Made by a program: the position numbers and the translations under genes. This document shows, piece by piece, positions 25,340 through 34,428 of a stretch of DNA of 54,421 nt (its first letter is position 1; each line of letters opens with the position of its first letter). The notes beneath the pieces were generated by a model. The model had not been told where the DNA came from. It was given only the letters and a program-made list of their open reading frames with translations, and searched no databases. The stretch comes from a virus: IMG/VR virus record IMGVR_UViG_3300049737_000325, positions 1 to 54,421 of that record, one strand, 5' to 3'.

Positions 25340-27010
25340 TTAATCTATATTTTCGATAGTAAACTTAGAAAAACCGTTCTCTCTATATATTTGTATCTTC
25401 TTATCAAAAATCTCATGTGGTAAAACAGAATGGTTAATAACAAATGTATTTATTTCATGTTCTTTAATTACTTGATTTAAAATCTTCAATATGTTGTATA
25501 CACCGTCATGATCTACTGAAGATAATAACTCATCTAGGAATAAAAGGTTTAGTTGTGGGAATCTTAACTTTAAGATTTTAATGATTGCGATAATAACAAT
25601 AAAGTCTGCTTTCTTACGCTCACCTGTTGAAAGTGTCATTGGATTAATATCTTCACCTAGGTGATTAATAATACAATTAAACTTCTCATCAAATCTAATA
25701 TGAAATTGCAGGTGCATCGTTTGTGCCATTGCAGCTATATTAGTATTAAGTCCTGGTAGAATAGTTTTAACTGCTAAATTCTTTACGCCATCTTCACCTA
25801 AGATATTTTCTACAACTTCCATAAAGTTATAGTCTGTATTTAAGGTATCTTTACTTGTAGATTTCTCAGCTTCTTTCTCTTCAAACTCTGTAATAAGACC
25901 TCTTAAGTGATCGAAGTCTGCACCCTCTGGAGTATCTTTTAATTTAACTAGTTCTCCTTTGAGCCCTCGCATTGTTACTTTATTATCTGAGATCTGGCCC
26001 TCTAGTTCTAATTTAGACTCTCTTGCTGTAATTACTTTTTCTTGTAATACATCCATCTCGGCCTTAATTGATTTAATCTGATCTGTACTAGATTCTATTT
26101 TATCTGCAAATTCTACTTTCTGAGTTTTGTGCCAATCTGAAGTTAACTTAGTTTCACATGTTGGGCAATGTCCACTCTCATATAACTTTAACTTCTTATT
26201 TAGATAATCAATCTCTCTTTTAATATCTCCGGCTTCTGTGCGCTTCTCGTTATATTGAGTATTGAAGGTATTCATTGCACCCTCTTCTTTTTTACGATTA
26301 GCTTCAATATCTAATACCACTTCATGAAGAGCTACTAGCTCATCTTTTAATTCTTGGATTTTAGATTTATTTGCAGTTTTAGATTCTTCTAATAAAGTGT
26401 TTAGTTTACCTCTAACAGATCCGATTGAATTCATTATCTCATTTAACTCAGCATCAAAAGCATCAATATCATATTTAATATCTCTGCGTTCGTCTTTGAT
26501 TTGCTTTTGCATATCATTAAGAATAGAGAAACCAAACATTCTATCAATGATCTGTTTCTTATCCGAGTTAGACATGGTTAAGAAAGATTTAAAATCATTT
26601 ACTGATAAGATAATTATATTTTTAAATACATGATATGGAATACCAAATACTTCATCTTCTAAATATTCTTGTACAGATTTCTTACCTGCTTTATCAAACT
26701 CAACTCCATTAATTAAGACGCTAAATCTATTTGGAGCAATACCTCTTTCAATTTCGATCTTCATAGTACCACATTGTAAACCAATCTTTACATGAAGTTC
26801 TTTATTAATACGATTAGGTAGATCTGCTAATTTAACACCTTCTACTTTACCGTATAAACCATAGATAATAGCATTAGCAATAGTGGTTTTACCGTGACCA
26901 TTTTTACCTAGAGTTAAAAATAACTCTGATGTATCTTGTTTAAATTCTATTCTTTGTTTTTGATTTCCGTAGGAAGCAAAATTCTTAAATTCAATATAGT
27001 CTATTCTCAT
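25340..27010 (-). CDS. 46: Recombination nuclease subunit gp46 (Rad50/SbcC-like)
   Basis: This 556-residue SMC-like ATPase (T4 gp46 is 560) has Walker A GKNGHGKTT (35-43), long coiled-coil arms (about 170-420), a zinc hook CPTCETKL (about 278-285), signature LSTGERKK and Walker B LLFLDELLSSVD near the C-terminus. With gp47 it resects DNA ends for recombination-dependent replication and helps degrade host DNA. It starts right after gp47 (adjacent bases), so the two subunits are coupled. Confidence 0.95.
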   Translation of the reverse strand: MRIDYIEFKNFASYGNQKQRIEFKQDTSELFLTLGKNGHGKTTIANAIIYGLYGKVEGVKLADLPNRINKELHVKIGLQCGTMKIEIERGIAPNRFSVLINGVEFDKAGKKSVQEYLEDEVFGIPYHVFKNIIILSVNDFKSFLTMSNSDKKQIIDRMFGFSILNDMQKQIKDERRDIKYDIDAFDAELNEIMNSIGSVRGKLNTLLEESKTANKSKIQELKDELVALHEVVLDIEANRKKEEGAMNTFNTQYNEKRTEAGDIKREIDYLNKKLKLYESGHCPTCETKLTSDWHKTQKVEFADKIESSTDQIKSIKAEMDVLQEKVITARESKLELEGQISDNKVTMRGLKGELVKLKDTPEGADFDHLRGLITEFEEKEAEKSTSKDTLNTDYNFMEVVENILGEDGVKNLAVKTILPGLNTNIAAMAQTMHLQFHIRFDEKFNCIINHLGEDINPMTLSTGERKKADFIVIIAIIKILKLRFPQLNLLFLDELLSSVDHDGVYNILKILNQVIKEHEINTFVINHSVLPHEIFDKKIQIYRENGFSKFTIENID

Positions 27011-28126
27011 TTACTTTTCGGTATCGTAATTGTAGGCACATTGGGTATACAATTGTTTTAACTTGCTCTTTAGTCTTATAGTTAAATCATCATCTTGTTT
27101 CATACCATCTACGTACATGTTACATAAATTAAGGATATTATAGTTCTTATACATTTCCTCAATTTCATTAATGTCATAAAAGTCTTTATCAATATACGAA
27201 TCTTCTTCGTAAATATTTGGTTCTAGTTTTCTAGATATATGTTGAATTTCATTAACCAACTGGCTCAGTGCATTGGTTGTAGCGATTTGCGAAGGCACGA
27301 ATAGATCTACAAAGTTATTTCTTATTTGTTCCTTAAACTTGCCAAGAGGCATGTCATATAGCGCTTTAATATTATACCTTAAGAATTTAGGAGAATCGTT
27401 GTTCTCAAAGAACGTCTCTTCCATTGTTTCTAGATTTACCAGGTCAAATCCTTTTGGATTATCTCGATCTGATCTAGTTAGTTGGTAAGGCACTCCGACC
27501 ATTAATAATTTACCACGCTCTTGTCTAAAGTGAATATGACCACTATAAACTCTTGTATACTTATCGTAAATATTAGAATCAGTACCATGCTCATTCTTAA
27601 CTTTAGCATTAAGGTAAATACCTCTAACTTCTGAGTGACAATATACTATATCTGCTTGCGGGTATTCTGCTAAAGTTTCTGCTTCATGTTCAGCATCTCT
27701 TCTCCATGGCATTAGTAAAATGTTTTTACCAGACCAATTTAATAACTCAGGCTCTTTGTAAACCTGTACATTAGGAATCCATTTTAAACTATCGATCGAT
27801 GAGATGTCATTTGATTTCTTAGCCCAAATATCATGGTTACCACATATTACATAACATGGAAGAATTTGACCTAATCTTTCAAATAGATCCACGGCATAGC
27901 TTAATACTTTAATATTAATAGATTGTCTATTATCAAAGGTATCTCCTACTTGTACTAGGACATCACCAGGCTGTACCTGAGCTTTTAAGATAGGGATAAA
28001 TGTGTTTTCAAAAAAGTCTTTTTGGATATTCAGCCACTCGACTGAATTTGCTCTTACACCAAAGTGTAAGTCTCCAAGGACCCATACTCTTTTGGCTCCT
28101 TGTTTAATTACTTTGGGTTCAATCAT
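27011..28126 (-). CDS. 47: Recombination nuclease subunit gp47 (Mre11/SbcD-like)
   Basis: This 371-residue metallophosphoesterase (T4 gp47 is 339) has the Mre11 motifs: GDLHFG (18-23), GDTFDNR, CGNHDIWA, YCHSEV and YSGHIHFRQ. The C-terminal part is helical and should bind gp46. Directly downstream is gp46 with no gap; the 145-aa gene lies immediately upstream. Class and partner are well supported by the metal-ligand motifs. Confidence 0.95.
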   Translation of the reverse strand: MIEPKVIKQGAKRVWVLGDLHFGVRANSVEWLNIQKDFFENTFIPILKAQVQPGDVLVQVGDTFDNRQSINIKVLSYAVDLFERLGQILPCYVICGNHDIWAKKSNDISSIDSLKWIPNVQVYKEPELLNWSGKNILLMPWRRDAEHEAETLAEYPQADIVYCHSEVRGIYLNAKVKNEHGTDSNIYDKYTRVYSGHIHFRQERGKLLMVGVPYQLTRSDRDNPKGFDLVNLETMEETFFENNDSPKFLRYNIKALYDMPLGKFKEQIRNNFVDLFVPSQIATTNALSQLVNEIQHISRKLEPNIYEEDSYIDKDFYDINEIEEMYKNYNILNLCNMYVDGMKQDDDLTIRLKSKLKQLYTQCAYNYDTEK

Positions 28127-28564
28127 TTAAAATAATCTTTTAATGTTCTTCTTTTCTAAAATACCTGTTTTGTTATCGAGCTCTTGAATAAGATCTTCTT
28201 TATATACGTTTGAAAGTGAGCTGTAAAATTTTGCTGGTTTAATATCGAAGTAAATACATAGTTCACTAAATAAATCTATATTAGACCACTTAGGTCCTAT
28301 CTCGTCAATAATATATCCATATACATTATTAATGTCATTCTTTTTAAGTTTATTACATCTACCTAAATCATCTATTTCATTAAATACTTTAAATCTAGAA
28401 ATAGTAATCAATTCATGGATCTTTCTAGCGATCATTTCGTAATGTATTCTATCTTCTTCGTCTTGATTATTTTTTACAGACGGATCTAACTCAAAGCTAA
28501 TATTACCGAGTTCAAATTCTGGAGTGTCAAAACTATTATTAAAAATTTTATCATTTTTTGCCAT
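28127..28564 (-). CDS. Unknown helical protein, 145 aa
   Basis: The protein is acidic at the N-terminus and helical from about residue 35 (EMIARKIHELITISRFKVFNEI), with two more helical parts and a basic end KKNIKRLF. It lies between gp41 and gp47 without spacing on the gp47 side. I see no enzyme motif. A small regulator of replication or late transcription (for example a gp33-type co-activator, given the hydrophobic C-terminal end) is conceivable but weakly supported. Confidence 0.55.
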   Translation of the reverse strand: MAKNDKIFNNSFDTPEFELGNISFELDPSVKNNQDEEDRIHYEMIARKIHELITISRFKVFNEIDDLGRCNKLKKNDINNVYGYIIDEIGPKWSNIDLFSELCIYFDIKPAKFYSSLSNVYKEDLIQELDNKTGILEKKNIKRLF

Positions 28565-28581
28565 ATTGTTTTGTTTGTTTT

Positions 28582-29898
28582 TTAAATACCGTGAATACTT
28601 GAAGTACTAATTTCCTCGGTTTCGACTAGTCGCATATAGTTATAGTCTATGTTAAGTTTGCATTTATTACCTTTACCTTCTCCATCTCTAATCTTAAGTA
28701 CCTTTAACCAGTATTCTTGGTTAGCACGCATTAAGTCGTCTTGGATAATACCCAACATTACATCGGCTGTATGTGAAAGACCTGCAGATTCTGCAACGTC
28801 GCCCATAGAAATATCTGAAGAGTTATAGCCGTTTCTGTTTATTTGTGTTGCGGTAACGATCAACCAGTCATTACGCATTCCCATAGCACGAAGGTCTTCT
28901 GCAATTTGCTTGATCTTCATATATGTATTCTCCGTATTTTGGTTACGATAATTAGCTAAGATGTTAATATAGTCAATAACAACTGCTCCTACTTTAATTT
29001 GTAATTCTTCTTCTATTTGACTAACGTATGCTTCAATATCTAATACAGTAGCCTGTGATGTTGGGAATTGTTTTACGTATAAAGAACCTGGAGGTGTAAA
29101 TCCATCTCCAACAGTTTCTAGTCTACGTTTAATATGATCTCGGTTCTTTGCCTTTTCAGCGTATTCATTAATATTAATATTAAGAAGATTAGAACCTATT
29201 CTTTTTACGAATTTATGAGCTGCCATTTCTGCAGTAATTACTACAGTATTAGTTCCCATTTTGACAAAGTTGGCTGCATCATTTGCTAAGTAAATAGATT
29301 TACCGATGTTTTGTTCACCTGCATAAACGACTAAGTTACCGCCCTTGTCATAACCACCACCTAACATTCTATCTAAGAAGTTATATCCAGTACTTACTTT
29401 TTCGTTTTCTTTCTGATCATGTGAATCAAAGTTAAAAAAGTCAAGTCCTAAATCAGAATTAAATGTTAAATTATTTCTGTCATTAATTAAGCCTTTAACT
29501 TTTGTAACAATAGATTCTACATTTTCTGGATTAACATCTGTTGTTTTAATAAATTCAATAGTATCTGTTAAAGATGTATTGAAAGTTCTCCATTTAATCC
29601 AGGCTTCTGCAGTTCCTGTTAACCATTCTTCATCATACTTATCTAGATCTACATCAAAGATCATGTCTAACGTATTTTCTCCAACACGTTCTTTAGATTT
29701 AGGATGGTTTTGAACTAAGAGCTTTAAGTTTTCTTTAGTTGGAGTCTCATTAAATTTGCTATAAAACTTATTAGCTAAATAACTTAAAGCATCAAGTTCT
29801 TCTGATGTATAAAAGTTATATTTAATTGCCTGTAAATACTTAACTCTTTCTAATGAGAGTCTAAAGAATAATTTTTCAAAGTCTTGTCCGAACTGCAT
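28582..29898 (-). CDS. 41: Replicative DNA helicase gp41 (DnaB family)
   Basis: This 438-residue hexameric helicase (T4 gp41 is 475) has a helical N-terminal domain, then STGYNFLDRMLGGG and Walker A GEQNIGKS near residue 193. Walker B region is GAVVIDYINIL, and later motifs include IVTATQINRNG and the arginine-finger end KIRDGEGKGNKCKLNIDYNYMRL. It unwinds the lagging-strand template 5'-3'. It is followed by the 145-aa gene, gp47 and gp46 in one run. Confidence 0.93.
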   Translation of the reverse strand: MQFGQDFEKLFFRLSLERVKYLQAIKYNFYTSEELDALSYLANKFYSKFNETPTKENLKLLVQNHPKSKERVGENTLDMIFDVDLDKYDEEWLTGTAEAWIKWRTFNTSLTDTIEFIKTTDVNPENVESIVTKVKGLINDRNNLTFNSDLGLDFFNFDSHDQKENEKVSTGYNFLDRMLGGGYDKGGNLVVYAGEQNIGKSIYLANDAANFVKMGTNTVVITAEMAAHKFVKRIGSNLLNININEYAEKAKNRDHIKRRLETVGDGFTPPGSLYVKQFPTSQATVLDIEAYVSQIEEELQIKVGAVVIDYINILANYRNQNTENTYMKIKQIAEDLRAMGMRNDWLIVTATQINRNGYNSSDISMGDVAESAGLSHTADVMLGIIQDDLMRANQEYWLKVLKIRDGEGKGNKCKLNIDYNYMRLVETEEISTSSIHGI

Positions 29899-29905
29899 AT
29901 TGTTT

Positions 29906-30487
29906 TTATTGTTCTATGGTTAATATACCGTTTTGTTTAGAATAAGGCTCCTTTTCCCATAGATTAATTGCTAAAGCTTGACGAGTACCTTTAGTAACTG
30001 TTTTAACAGTGTGTACATGTTGTCCAGCTTGAAATATAATAAATCTATTAGGTTTAGCCTTAATTACCTCTGGTGGCATGTCAGCACCGTCTGAGTAAAC
30101 ATGTAATTCTCCTCCTTCAAAGCTTTGTCCTGCTGGATAATATACACTTCCGATAACAGGTGTTACAATCTCACCGGTCTTTTTGTGCCAAGCTTCGTCT
30201 TTATCAAAATGAGGTTCTAAAAAATCATTCCATCCTGAGTTAAGTTCTTTAGCTGTTTGAATTCCAGTCCAATATTCAAATCCATCAATAGAAAATGTAG
30301 TTGAAATTGGGCAATGATCTCCCCATGCATATTCAATGATCTTTTTAGCCGTATTCGTAGCTGGTGAATTCCACCAACCACTATACCATTTAAATACACC
30401 AGGTTCTTTAAATAAAGAAGGTTTATTTAATTCTATCTCTGCTAAAAGATCTTTGTCTTGTATAAAATTATCAAATACTGCTATCAT
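29906..30487 (-). CDS. 2-oxoglutarate/Fe(II) oxygenase (prolyl 4-hydroxylase-like)
   Basis: This 193-residue protein has the 2OG oxygenase layout: iron ligands H and D in EPHFDKDE (about 94-101), a jelly-roll core VIGSVYYPAGQSFEGGELHVY, and the distal His in GQHVHTV with the 2OG-binding Arg in GTRQALAINLW. Such genes are common in T4-like phages of marine hosts; substrates are unknown (protein Pro, or others). It is coupled to the 99-aa gene upstream (4-nt overlap) and gp41 downstream. Confidence 0.85.
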   Translation of the reverse strand: MIAVFDNFIQDKDLLAEIELNKPSLFKEPGVFKWYSGWWNSPATNTAKKIIEYAWGDHCPISTTFSIDGFEYWTGIQTAKELNSGWNDFLEPHFDKDEAWHKKTGEIVTPVIGSVYYPAGQSFEGGELHVYSDGADMPPEVIKAKPNRFIIFQAGQHVHTVKTVTKGTRQALAINLWEKEPYSKQNGILTIEQ

Positions 30488-30783
30488 GCGAATGGGTTTT
30501 TTATTATTTTAAATGCCTCTTTGCCAGGCTCGTTATTGGTTTGTTCACATAAACCTAATGTAACTAATTCCTTTGCAGATTCTAATATTTTATCGTGATC
30601 TGCTTCTGGAAATCTATAAGTTTTTAATGCGTGGAATGTAAAAGAACCCTTGTATCTGTCAGGGTTCCTATTACTTAATTTTACTTCAGCTTGTAAAACG
30701 TCGAGTGCAGTTGGATAATCTGGTAGATCTTTTTCTATTCCTAAAATATACTTGATCGGTAGTTTATCCTTATTAATCTTCAT
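30484..30783 (-). CDS. Unknown small protein, 99 aa
   Basis: The gene starts within the last codons of uvsX (11-nt overlap) and ends inside the start of the oxygenase gene. The product is basic and mixed alpha/beta (YKGSFTFHALKTYRFPEADHDK) with a helix LESAKELVTLGLCEQ that could be winged-helix-like. I cannot assign a family. Overlaps on both sides show it is real and co-translated. Confidence 0.65.
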   Translation of the reverse strand: MKINKDKLPIKYILGIEKDLPDYPTALDVLQAEVKLSNRNPDRYKGSFTFHALKTYRFPEADHDKILESAKELVTLGLCEQTNNEPGKEAFKIIKNPFA

Positions 30784-31885
30784 TCTCTGCTTCTAGTAAC
30801 TCATCTACGTTTAGCTCTCTATGCTCAGTACTGTAATTGAATAGTGGCTGAATTCTCTTTTCAATCTTTTGTAGAATCTCTTCTGTAAATACTTTATCTG
30901 TAAAAAACTCTGCATTAGGTACTGCTTCATCTAAGTGTTTACAAATCCAACCTCTTGCTGTAGCCTTAGGTGTTTTAACTCCCTTTTCAATACTACCCTT
31001 TGCAATACCAATATCTTCCCAGTCAATATATTGTTCTAGGCCAACAAATCTATTCATACCCTCTGTAAAGTGTAAGTGGAATTTGATTGGATGTGGCTTT
31101 GCAAATCTATTTTTATTTGGTTTTGCTGTTACAATAATACCAGTCTTTTCACCACCTTCTTTAAGTTGTGCTTTACCTAAGAATAAAACTATTGAAGCTG
31201 CATATTCTGGTCCAGTACCACCACCTGCTACAGTCTGAGAAATAAATGACTGTGTTTGATATGTGTGGTTAGTAAAGATAAATGGTATCTTAAGATCTGC
31301 AAGTGGAGTCATAATGATTCTAAAGATAGACTTTAAGATTTTAGATCTAGTCATATCTGATTTTTCAGATCCGGTTTTAGCATCATCAATTTCTTTTGCA
31401 GTTGCTAAGTTACCTGCTGAATCTAAAATAATCATTACTTTAGGTGTTTCACCACCAGCTCTTTTTACCTCTTGCATTTTAGAGGTAATTGTAGTTACTG
31501 ATTGTCTAAACTCTTGTACAGTATTACATGGTTGGTAATTGACTTTATTAGTATCAATACCAAACTTCTTCATCAACTCTCTATCAACTGCTGCTTCTGA
31601 ATCATAAAAGATAACACTATATCCCATATCAATTGCTCTTGCAATCGAGTTTAAAATTAGGTATGTTTTACCAGTTCCTGAAGGTCCTGCAATTGAACAA
31701 GATCTATTGTTAGGCCATCCACCAAATAGTGAACCACTAACACATGCGTTTAAATGATAGTTACCAGTATCGATCCACTCTGTAACTTCACTAAAGCTAG
31801 AATGTTCCATAACTGAACCTAGCGGATTAAGATCTGCTAGTTCTTTATTAATGTCATCAAAACTAAATGTTTTCTTTTTTGCCAT
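30773..31885 (-). CDS. uvsX: UvsX recombinase (RecA-like)
   Basis: From the ATG at 31885 (MAKKKTFSFDDINKELAD) the protein is 370 residues (T4 UvsX is 391). It has Walker A AGPSGTGKT, a Walker B-type strand VMIILDSAGN, SIVLFLGKAQLKE and a TNHTYQTQS segment in the loop region, as in phage UvsX. An in-frame upstream ATG at 31948 would add 21 residues and overlap the small gene at 31929, so I prefer the later start, which has the AAAGAATACA-type A-rich leader. It drives strand exchange in recombination-dependent replication. Confidence 0.93.
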   Translation of the reverse strand: MAKKKTFSFDDINKELADLNPLGSVMEHSSFSEVTEWIDTGNYHLNACVSGSLFGGWPNNRSCSIAGPSGTGKTYLILNSIARAIDMGYSVIFYDSEAAVDRELMKKFGIDTNKVNYQPCNTVQEFRQSVTTITSKMQEVKRAGGETPKVMIILDSAGNLATAKEIDDAKTGSEKSDMTRSKILKSIFRIIMTPLADLKIPFIFTNHTYQTQSFISQTVAGGGTGPEYAASIVLFLGKAQLKEGGEKTGIIVTAKPNKNRFAKPHPIKFHLHFTEGMNRFVGLEQYIDWEDIGIAKGSIEKGVKTPKATARGWICKHLDEAVPNAEFFTDKVFTEEILQKIEKRIQPLFNYSTEHRELNVDELLEAENED

Positions 31886-31928
31886 TGTATTCTTTTGTTT
31901 ATTATTATATGTGAAAAGCTTAAATTGT

Positions 31929-32132
31929 TTAGAGTATAACTCCGTCATCTCCGAACTCAGCCTTTTCTTTTGCTCGTAGTGTATCTAAGTCTTCTGTTAA
32001 ATTATGAGCCTTTCTCTCTAGGTCTCTAATTTGATCCTGCACATCAGCCAACCCATGTAAAATTCTTTGATATTCTTTTACATATTCTTGTTGAGCTTCT
32101 GGTAAATCTTTTATATTAATTCTATCTGCCAT
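31929..32132 (-). CDS. Small coiled-coil protein, 67 aa
   Basis: The product MADRINIKDLPEAQQEYVKE continues with heptads (ILHGLADVQDQIRDLERKAHNLTEDLDTLRAKEK), a single coiled coil that should dimerise. It lies just before uvsX. T4 has UvsY and Dda near UvsX-type genes, but this sequence is too short to call UvsY. Function unknown. Confidence 0.65.
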   Translation of the reverse strand: MADRINIKDLPEAQQEYVKEYQRILHGLADVQDQIRDLERKAHNLTEDLDTLRAKEKAEFGDDGVIL

Positions 32133-32143
32133 GATCGCTTATA

Positions 32144-32356
32144 TTAATCTATTGCTCGATGTGCTATAGTATCAATATCTTCATCAACAAGCTCAATAGT
32201 ATCTTCTGGGAATTCTATTTTTAATTGATTTGGATCTGTCACGTTATTTCTTTGTGCCCAATAAACTTGCCTTACATTTTTACCAAGTTCTTGATCGTTA
32301 GGATATAGTTCTACTAGATCCATGATTTGTTTAAAATTATTAATTGGTTTATCCAT
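32144..32356 (-). CDS. Small acidic protein, 70 aa
   Basis: I choose the ATG at 32356 (MDKPINNFKQIMDLVELYPN) over an in-frame ATG at 32386, which would lie inside the 3' end of the DNA polymerase gene. The product is acidic at the C-terminus (FPEDTIELVDEDIDTIAHRA). No family recognised. It sits between gp43 C-part and the 67-aa gene in the same run. Confidence 0.6.
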   Translation of the reverse strand: MDKPINNFKQIMDLVELYPNDQELGKNVRQVYWAQRNNVTDPNQLKIEFPEDTIELVDEDIDTIAHRAID

Positions 32357-32366
32357 AATGTTTATT

Positions 32367-33575
32367 TTAAAATAATGCCGAAGCATAAATTAGGTTTGTG
32401 TCTAATGTTTGTAATCCTATTGCAGTTAATACTCTATTAAGAGGATCGATCATACATTTTTCAAATTGAGTATCGTAATCTACTTGTGGTGCAATTTCAT
32501 AAGGATGTTCGTTTGGCATATATGCATAAACTTCTGATATTGGTGTTTTACAATTGTAAATCTTTAGCTTTTCACCATTACCAATTACCTTATATTTGTT
32601 TTTATATTTTGAATTTTGGTTCAATAAGTAGTTATAGTAACCTGCAGCTTTTACATTTGCTGGACATTTAAGTCCTACTTGAAATTCAATTTGATCGTCA
32701 ACAATATACTTGTCAATATTATTAGTTCTACGATTAAATGAAATATCATCTATGTTTGCAAGTTGAAATTCTTTCTTGCTAGTTTTCATAAACTGTACAA
32801 GTTCTTGAAGTTCTTCTGCACCTGGTGTTTGCTGAGATTTAAATAAAATCTTTAGTGCTTCTACTAGCTTTTGTCTAGCAAACTTTGGTGTTGATGATTG
32901 AATAGTATCAAAGCCGATTGTTTTTACCTTCTTTAAATGAGGGTGTCTATCAGTAACTTCTAGTTTATCATCCCATGCAATGTTTTGAATATACTTTTTC
33001 TTAGACATCCAAATACCATTATATGCTAATGATTCTAATTCAAAGAATAAGAAATTATCTGTGTTTCTAAGTTCTGCATATTTATGCATGGTTGCGGTAA
33101 TATAATCCTTAAGTCTAAATGCGTAAAATGCTAATATGAATTCATCAAGTGGTAAAGCCTTCTCTTCGTCTTTCCAAACAATAGTTTCATAAAGATCTTG
33201 GAACTGTACGTAACATGAATCTGTATCAATATAGATTACCGCTGGTTTTTCAACTTTACCTTTAACAGTTAAGCCGAATTGTTCATGTACTTTAGTGTCC
33301 TTGTGCCAAAACTCATTTACATACTTATTAAGTATGGTTTCAGAATATAGAATTGCGTTCTTACCTTGTTTCGTAATAGATTCTGCAATATCAATATTGA
33401 AGAAGTGAAACCACTTGTTACCGAATGCACCGTAGATAGAGTTAAGAGTTAATTTTACTGCTTGTTCATAAGCGGTATATTTAGCAGATAGCTGCTTGTA
33501 ATGACTTACAAGCAGCTCTGCATCTTCTCTACTAAGTTGATCGATTGGTTTCTCAGTAAGTGACTCTATATTCAT
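32367..33575 (-). CDS. 43B: DNA polymerase gp43, C-terminal part (motifs B and C)
   Basis: This 402-residue family B polymerase fragment contains palm motif B KLTLNSIYGAFGNKW (41-55) and motif C VIYIDTDSCYV (113-123, catalytic D117 and D119), then the thumb with KKKYIQNIAWDDK. The ATG start and about 40 leading residues precede motif B. Exonuclease motifs and motif A are on the separate gene at 38153-39559. The sum of both parts is 870 residues against 898 for T4 gp43, so nothing essential seems lost. The parts should assemble into one enzyme. The sliding clamp gene is directly upstream (3-nt gap). Confidence 0.94.
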   Translation of the reverse strand: MNIESLTEKPIDQLSREDAELLVSHYKQLSAKYTAYEQAVKLTLNSIYGAFGNKWFHFFNIDIAESITKQGKNAILYSETILNKYVNEFWHKDTKVHEQFGLTVKGKVEKPAVIYIDTDSCYVQFQDLYETIVWKDEEKALPLDEFILAFYAFRLKDYITATMHKYAELRNTDNFLFFELESLAYNGIWMSKKKYIQNIAWDDKLEVTDRHPHLKKVKTIGFDTIQSSTPKFARQKLVEALKILFKSQQTPGAEELQELVQFMKTSKKEFQLANIDDISFNRRTNNIDKYIVDDQIEFQVGLKCPANVKAAGYYNYLLNQNSKYKNKYKVIGNGEKLKIYNCKTPISEVYAYMPNEHPYEIAPQVDYDTQFEKCMIDPLNRVLTAIGLQTLDTNLIYASALF

Positions 33576-33578
33576 ATA

Positions 33579-34322
33579 TTAAGCTGTTTGACAAGTTGAA
33601 ACAGTTAATAGTGTTTGGGATTCTACTGATTGAAATACAATCTTAGAGTCTGAGATATGTACTTTTTGTTCTTCTCTATCTAAAAGATTTAAATACTTCT
33701 TATAGACAGTTACTTCTCCATTACCATTTGATTCTGGATTAATTGTAGCGTTAAATGATTTTCCACTTACAGCTACTCCTGTGCCATTTGCTTTTACGCT
33801 AAATGTTTCTTCTTTATCAAGTCCAAATAAGTTCTTTACTTTACCGATGGTATGTGTGTCCATGTTAAAGCTAAACTTAGTATTGTCAATAGCAAAGATA
33901 GCTGCTTGTTGGTCTGGTGATAAATCTTTAAAACCTAATGAAGGCTCTGAACAAGATAATGTAATTTCTAATTCATCATTAAACATTCTCAATGAAGATG
34001 CGATTAATTCGCCTTCTTGTTCAATGAATTCTAATTCTCCTTTAATAGCGTCTGCATCAAAGTGTTTGATAGCTTCGATAACCTTTGCTCCTTCAAAGAA
34101 GGCAACCTTCATTTCTAGGTCAGTATCAGGCCATTCGCTGATTTGAAAAATCTTATCACATTCAACGGCATGTGATTTTACAGCATCTCTTTGTGGGAGA
34201 TATACTGCGGAAGTTATTTGTCCATCTTTGATTTTCATGTAGACAAATGAGTCAATTAGTTTAACTCGGTTAATAAAACCTGTTAAAGCGTGTTGGTCAA
34301 TTCGATCAATTTGTAGTTTCAT
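33579..34322 (-). CDS. 45: Sliding clamp gp45
   Basis: This 247-residue protein (T4 gp45 is 228) has the clamp style: beta-alpha-beta repeats with no enzymatic motif, a first half ending ELEITLSCSEPSLGF and a second half DNTKFSFNMDTHTIGKVKNLFGLDKEETFSVKANGTGVAVSG, resembling T4 gp45. It would form the trimeric ring that tethers gp43 and also activates late transcription with gp55. It is the first gene after the terminator at 34377-34409 and is joined to gp43B downstream. Confidence 0.8.
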   Translation of the reverse strand: MKLQIDRIDQHALTGFINRVKLIDSFVYMKIKDGQITSAVYLPQRDAVKSHAVECDKIFQISEWPDTDLEMKVAFFEGAKVIEAIKHFDADAIKGELEFIEQEGELIASSLRMFNDELEITLSCSEPSLGFKDLSPDQQAAIFAIDNTKFSFNMDTHTIGKVKNLFGLDKEETFSVKANGTGVAVSGKSFNATINPESNGNGEVTVYKKYLNLLDREEQKVHISDSKIVFQSVESQTLLTVSTCQTA

Positions 34323-34376
34323 CTAAATATATTTTTGTTTGATAGTTATACTAGTAAAGTGCTAGTTTGTTTCATT

Positions 34377-34409
34377 AAAAAAGCCCAGGATCCTAGAAAC
34401 CTGGGCTTT
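34377..34409 (-). terminator. Terminator after the outer-membrane-like gene
   Basis: A 10-bp perfect stem (AAAGCCCAGG with CCTGGGCTTT) has a 10-nt loop and a U-run on the minus strand, 20 nt past the stop at 34429. It separates that gene from gp45. Confidence 0.92.
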
Positions 34410-34428
34410 AAACCAAATTAGATTTAGC

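Noticed and set aside
31886-31948. Upstream ATG start for uvsX adding 21 residues
   Set aside because: It overlaps the 67-aa gene and adds residues unlike UvsX; ATG at 31885 fits better.
32357-32386. Upstream ATG for the 70-aa gene
   Set aside because: It lies inside the 3' end of gp43B; the ATG at 32356 avoids most of the overlap.
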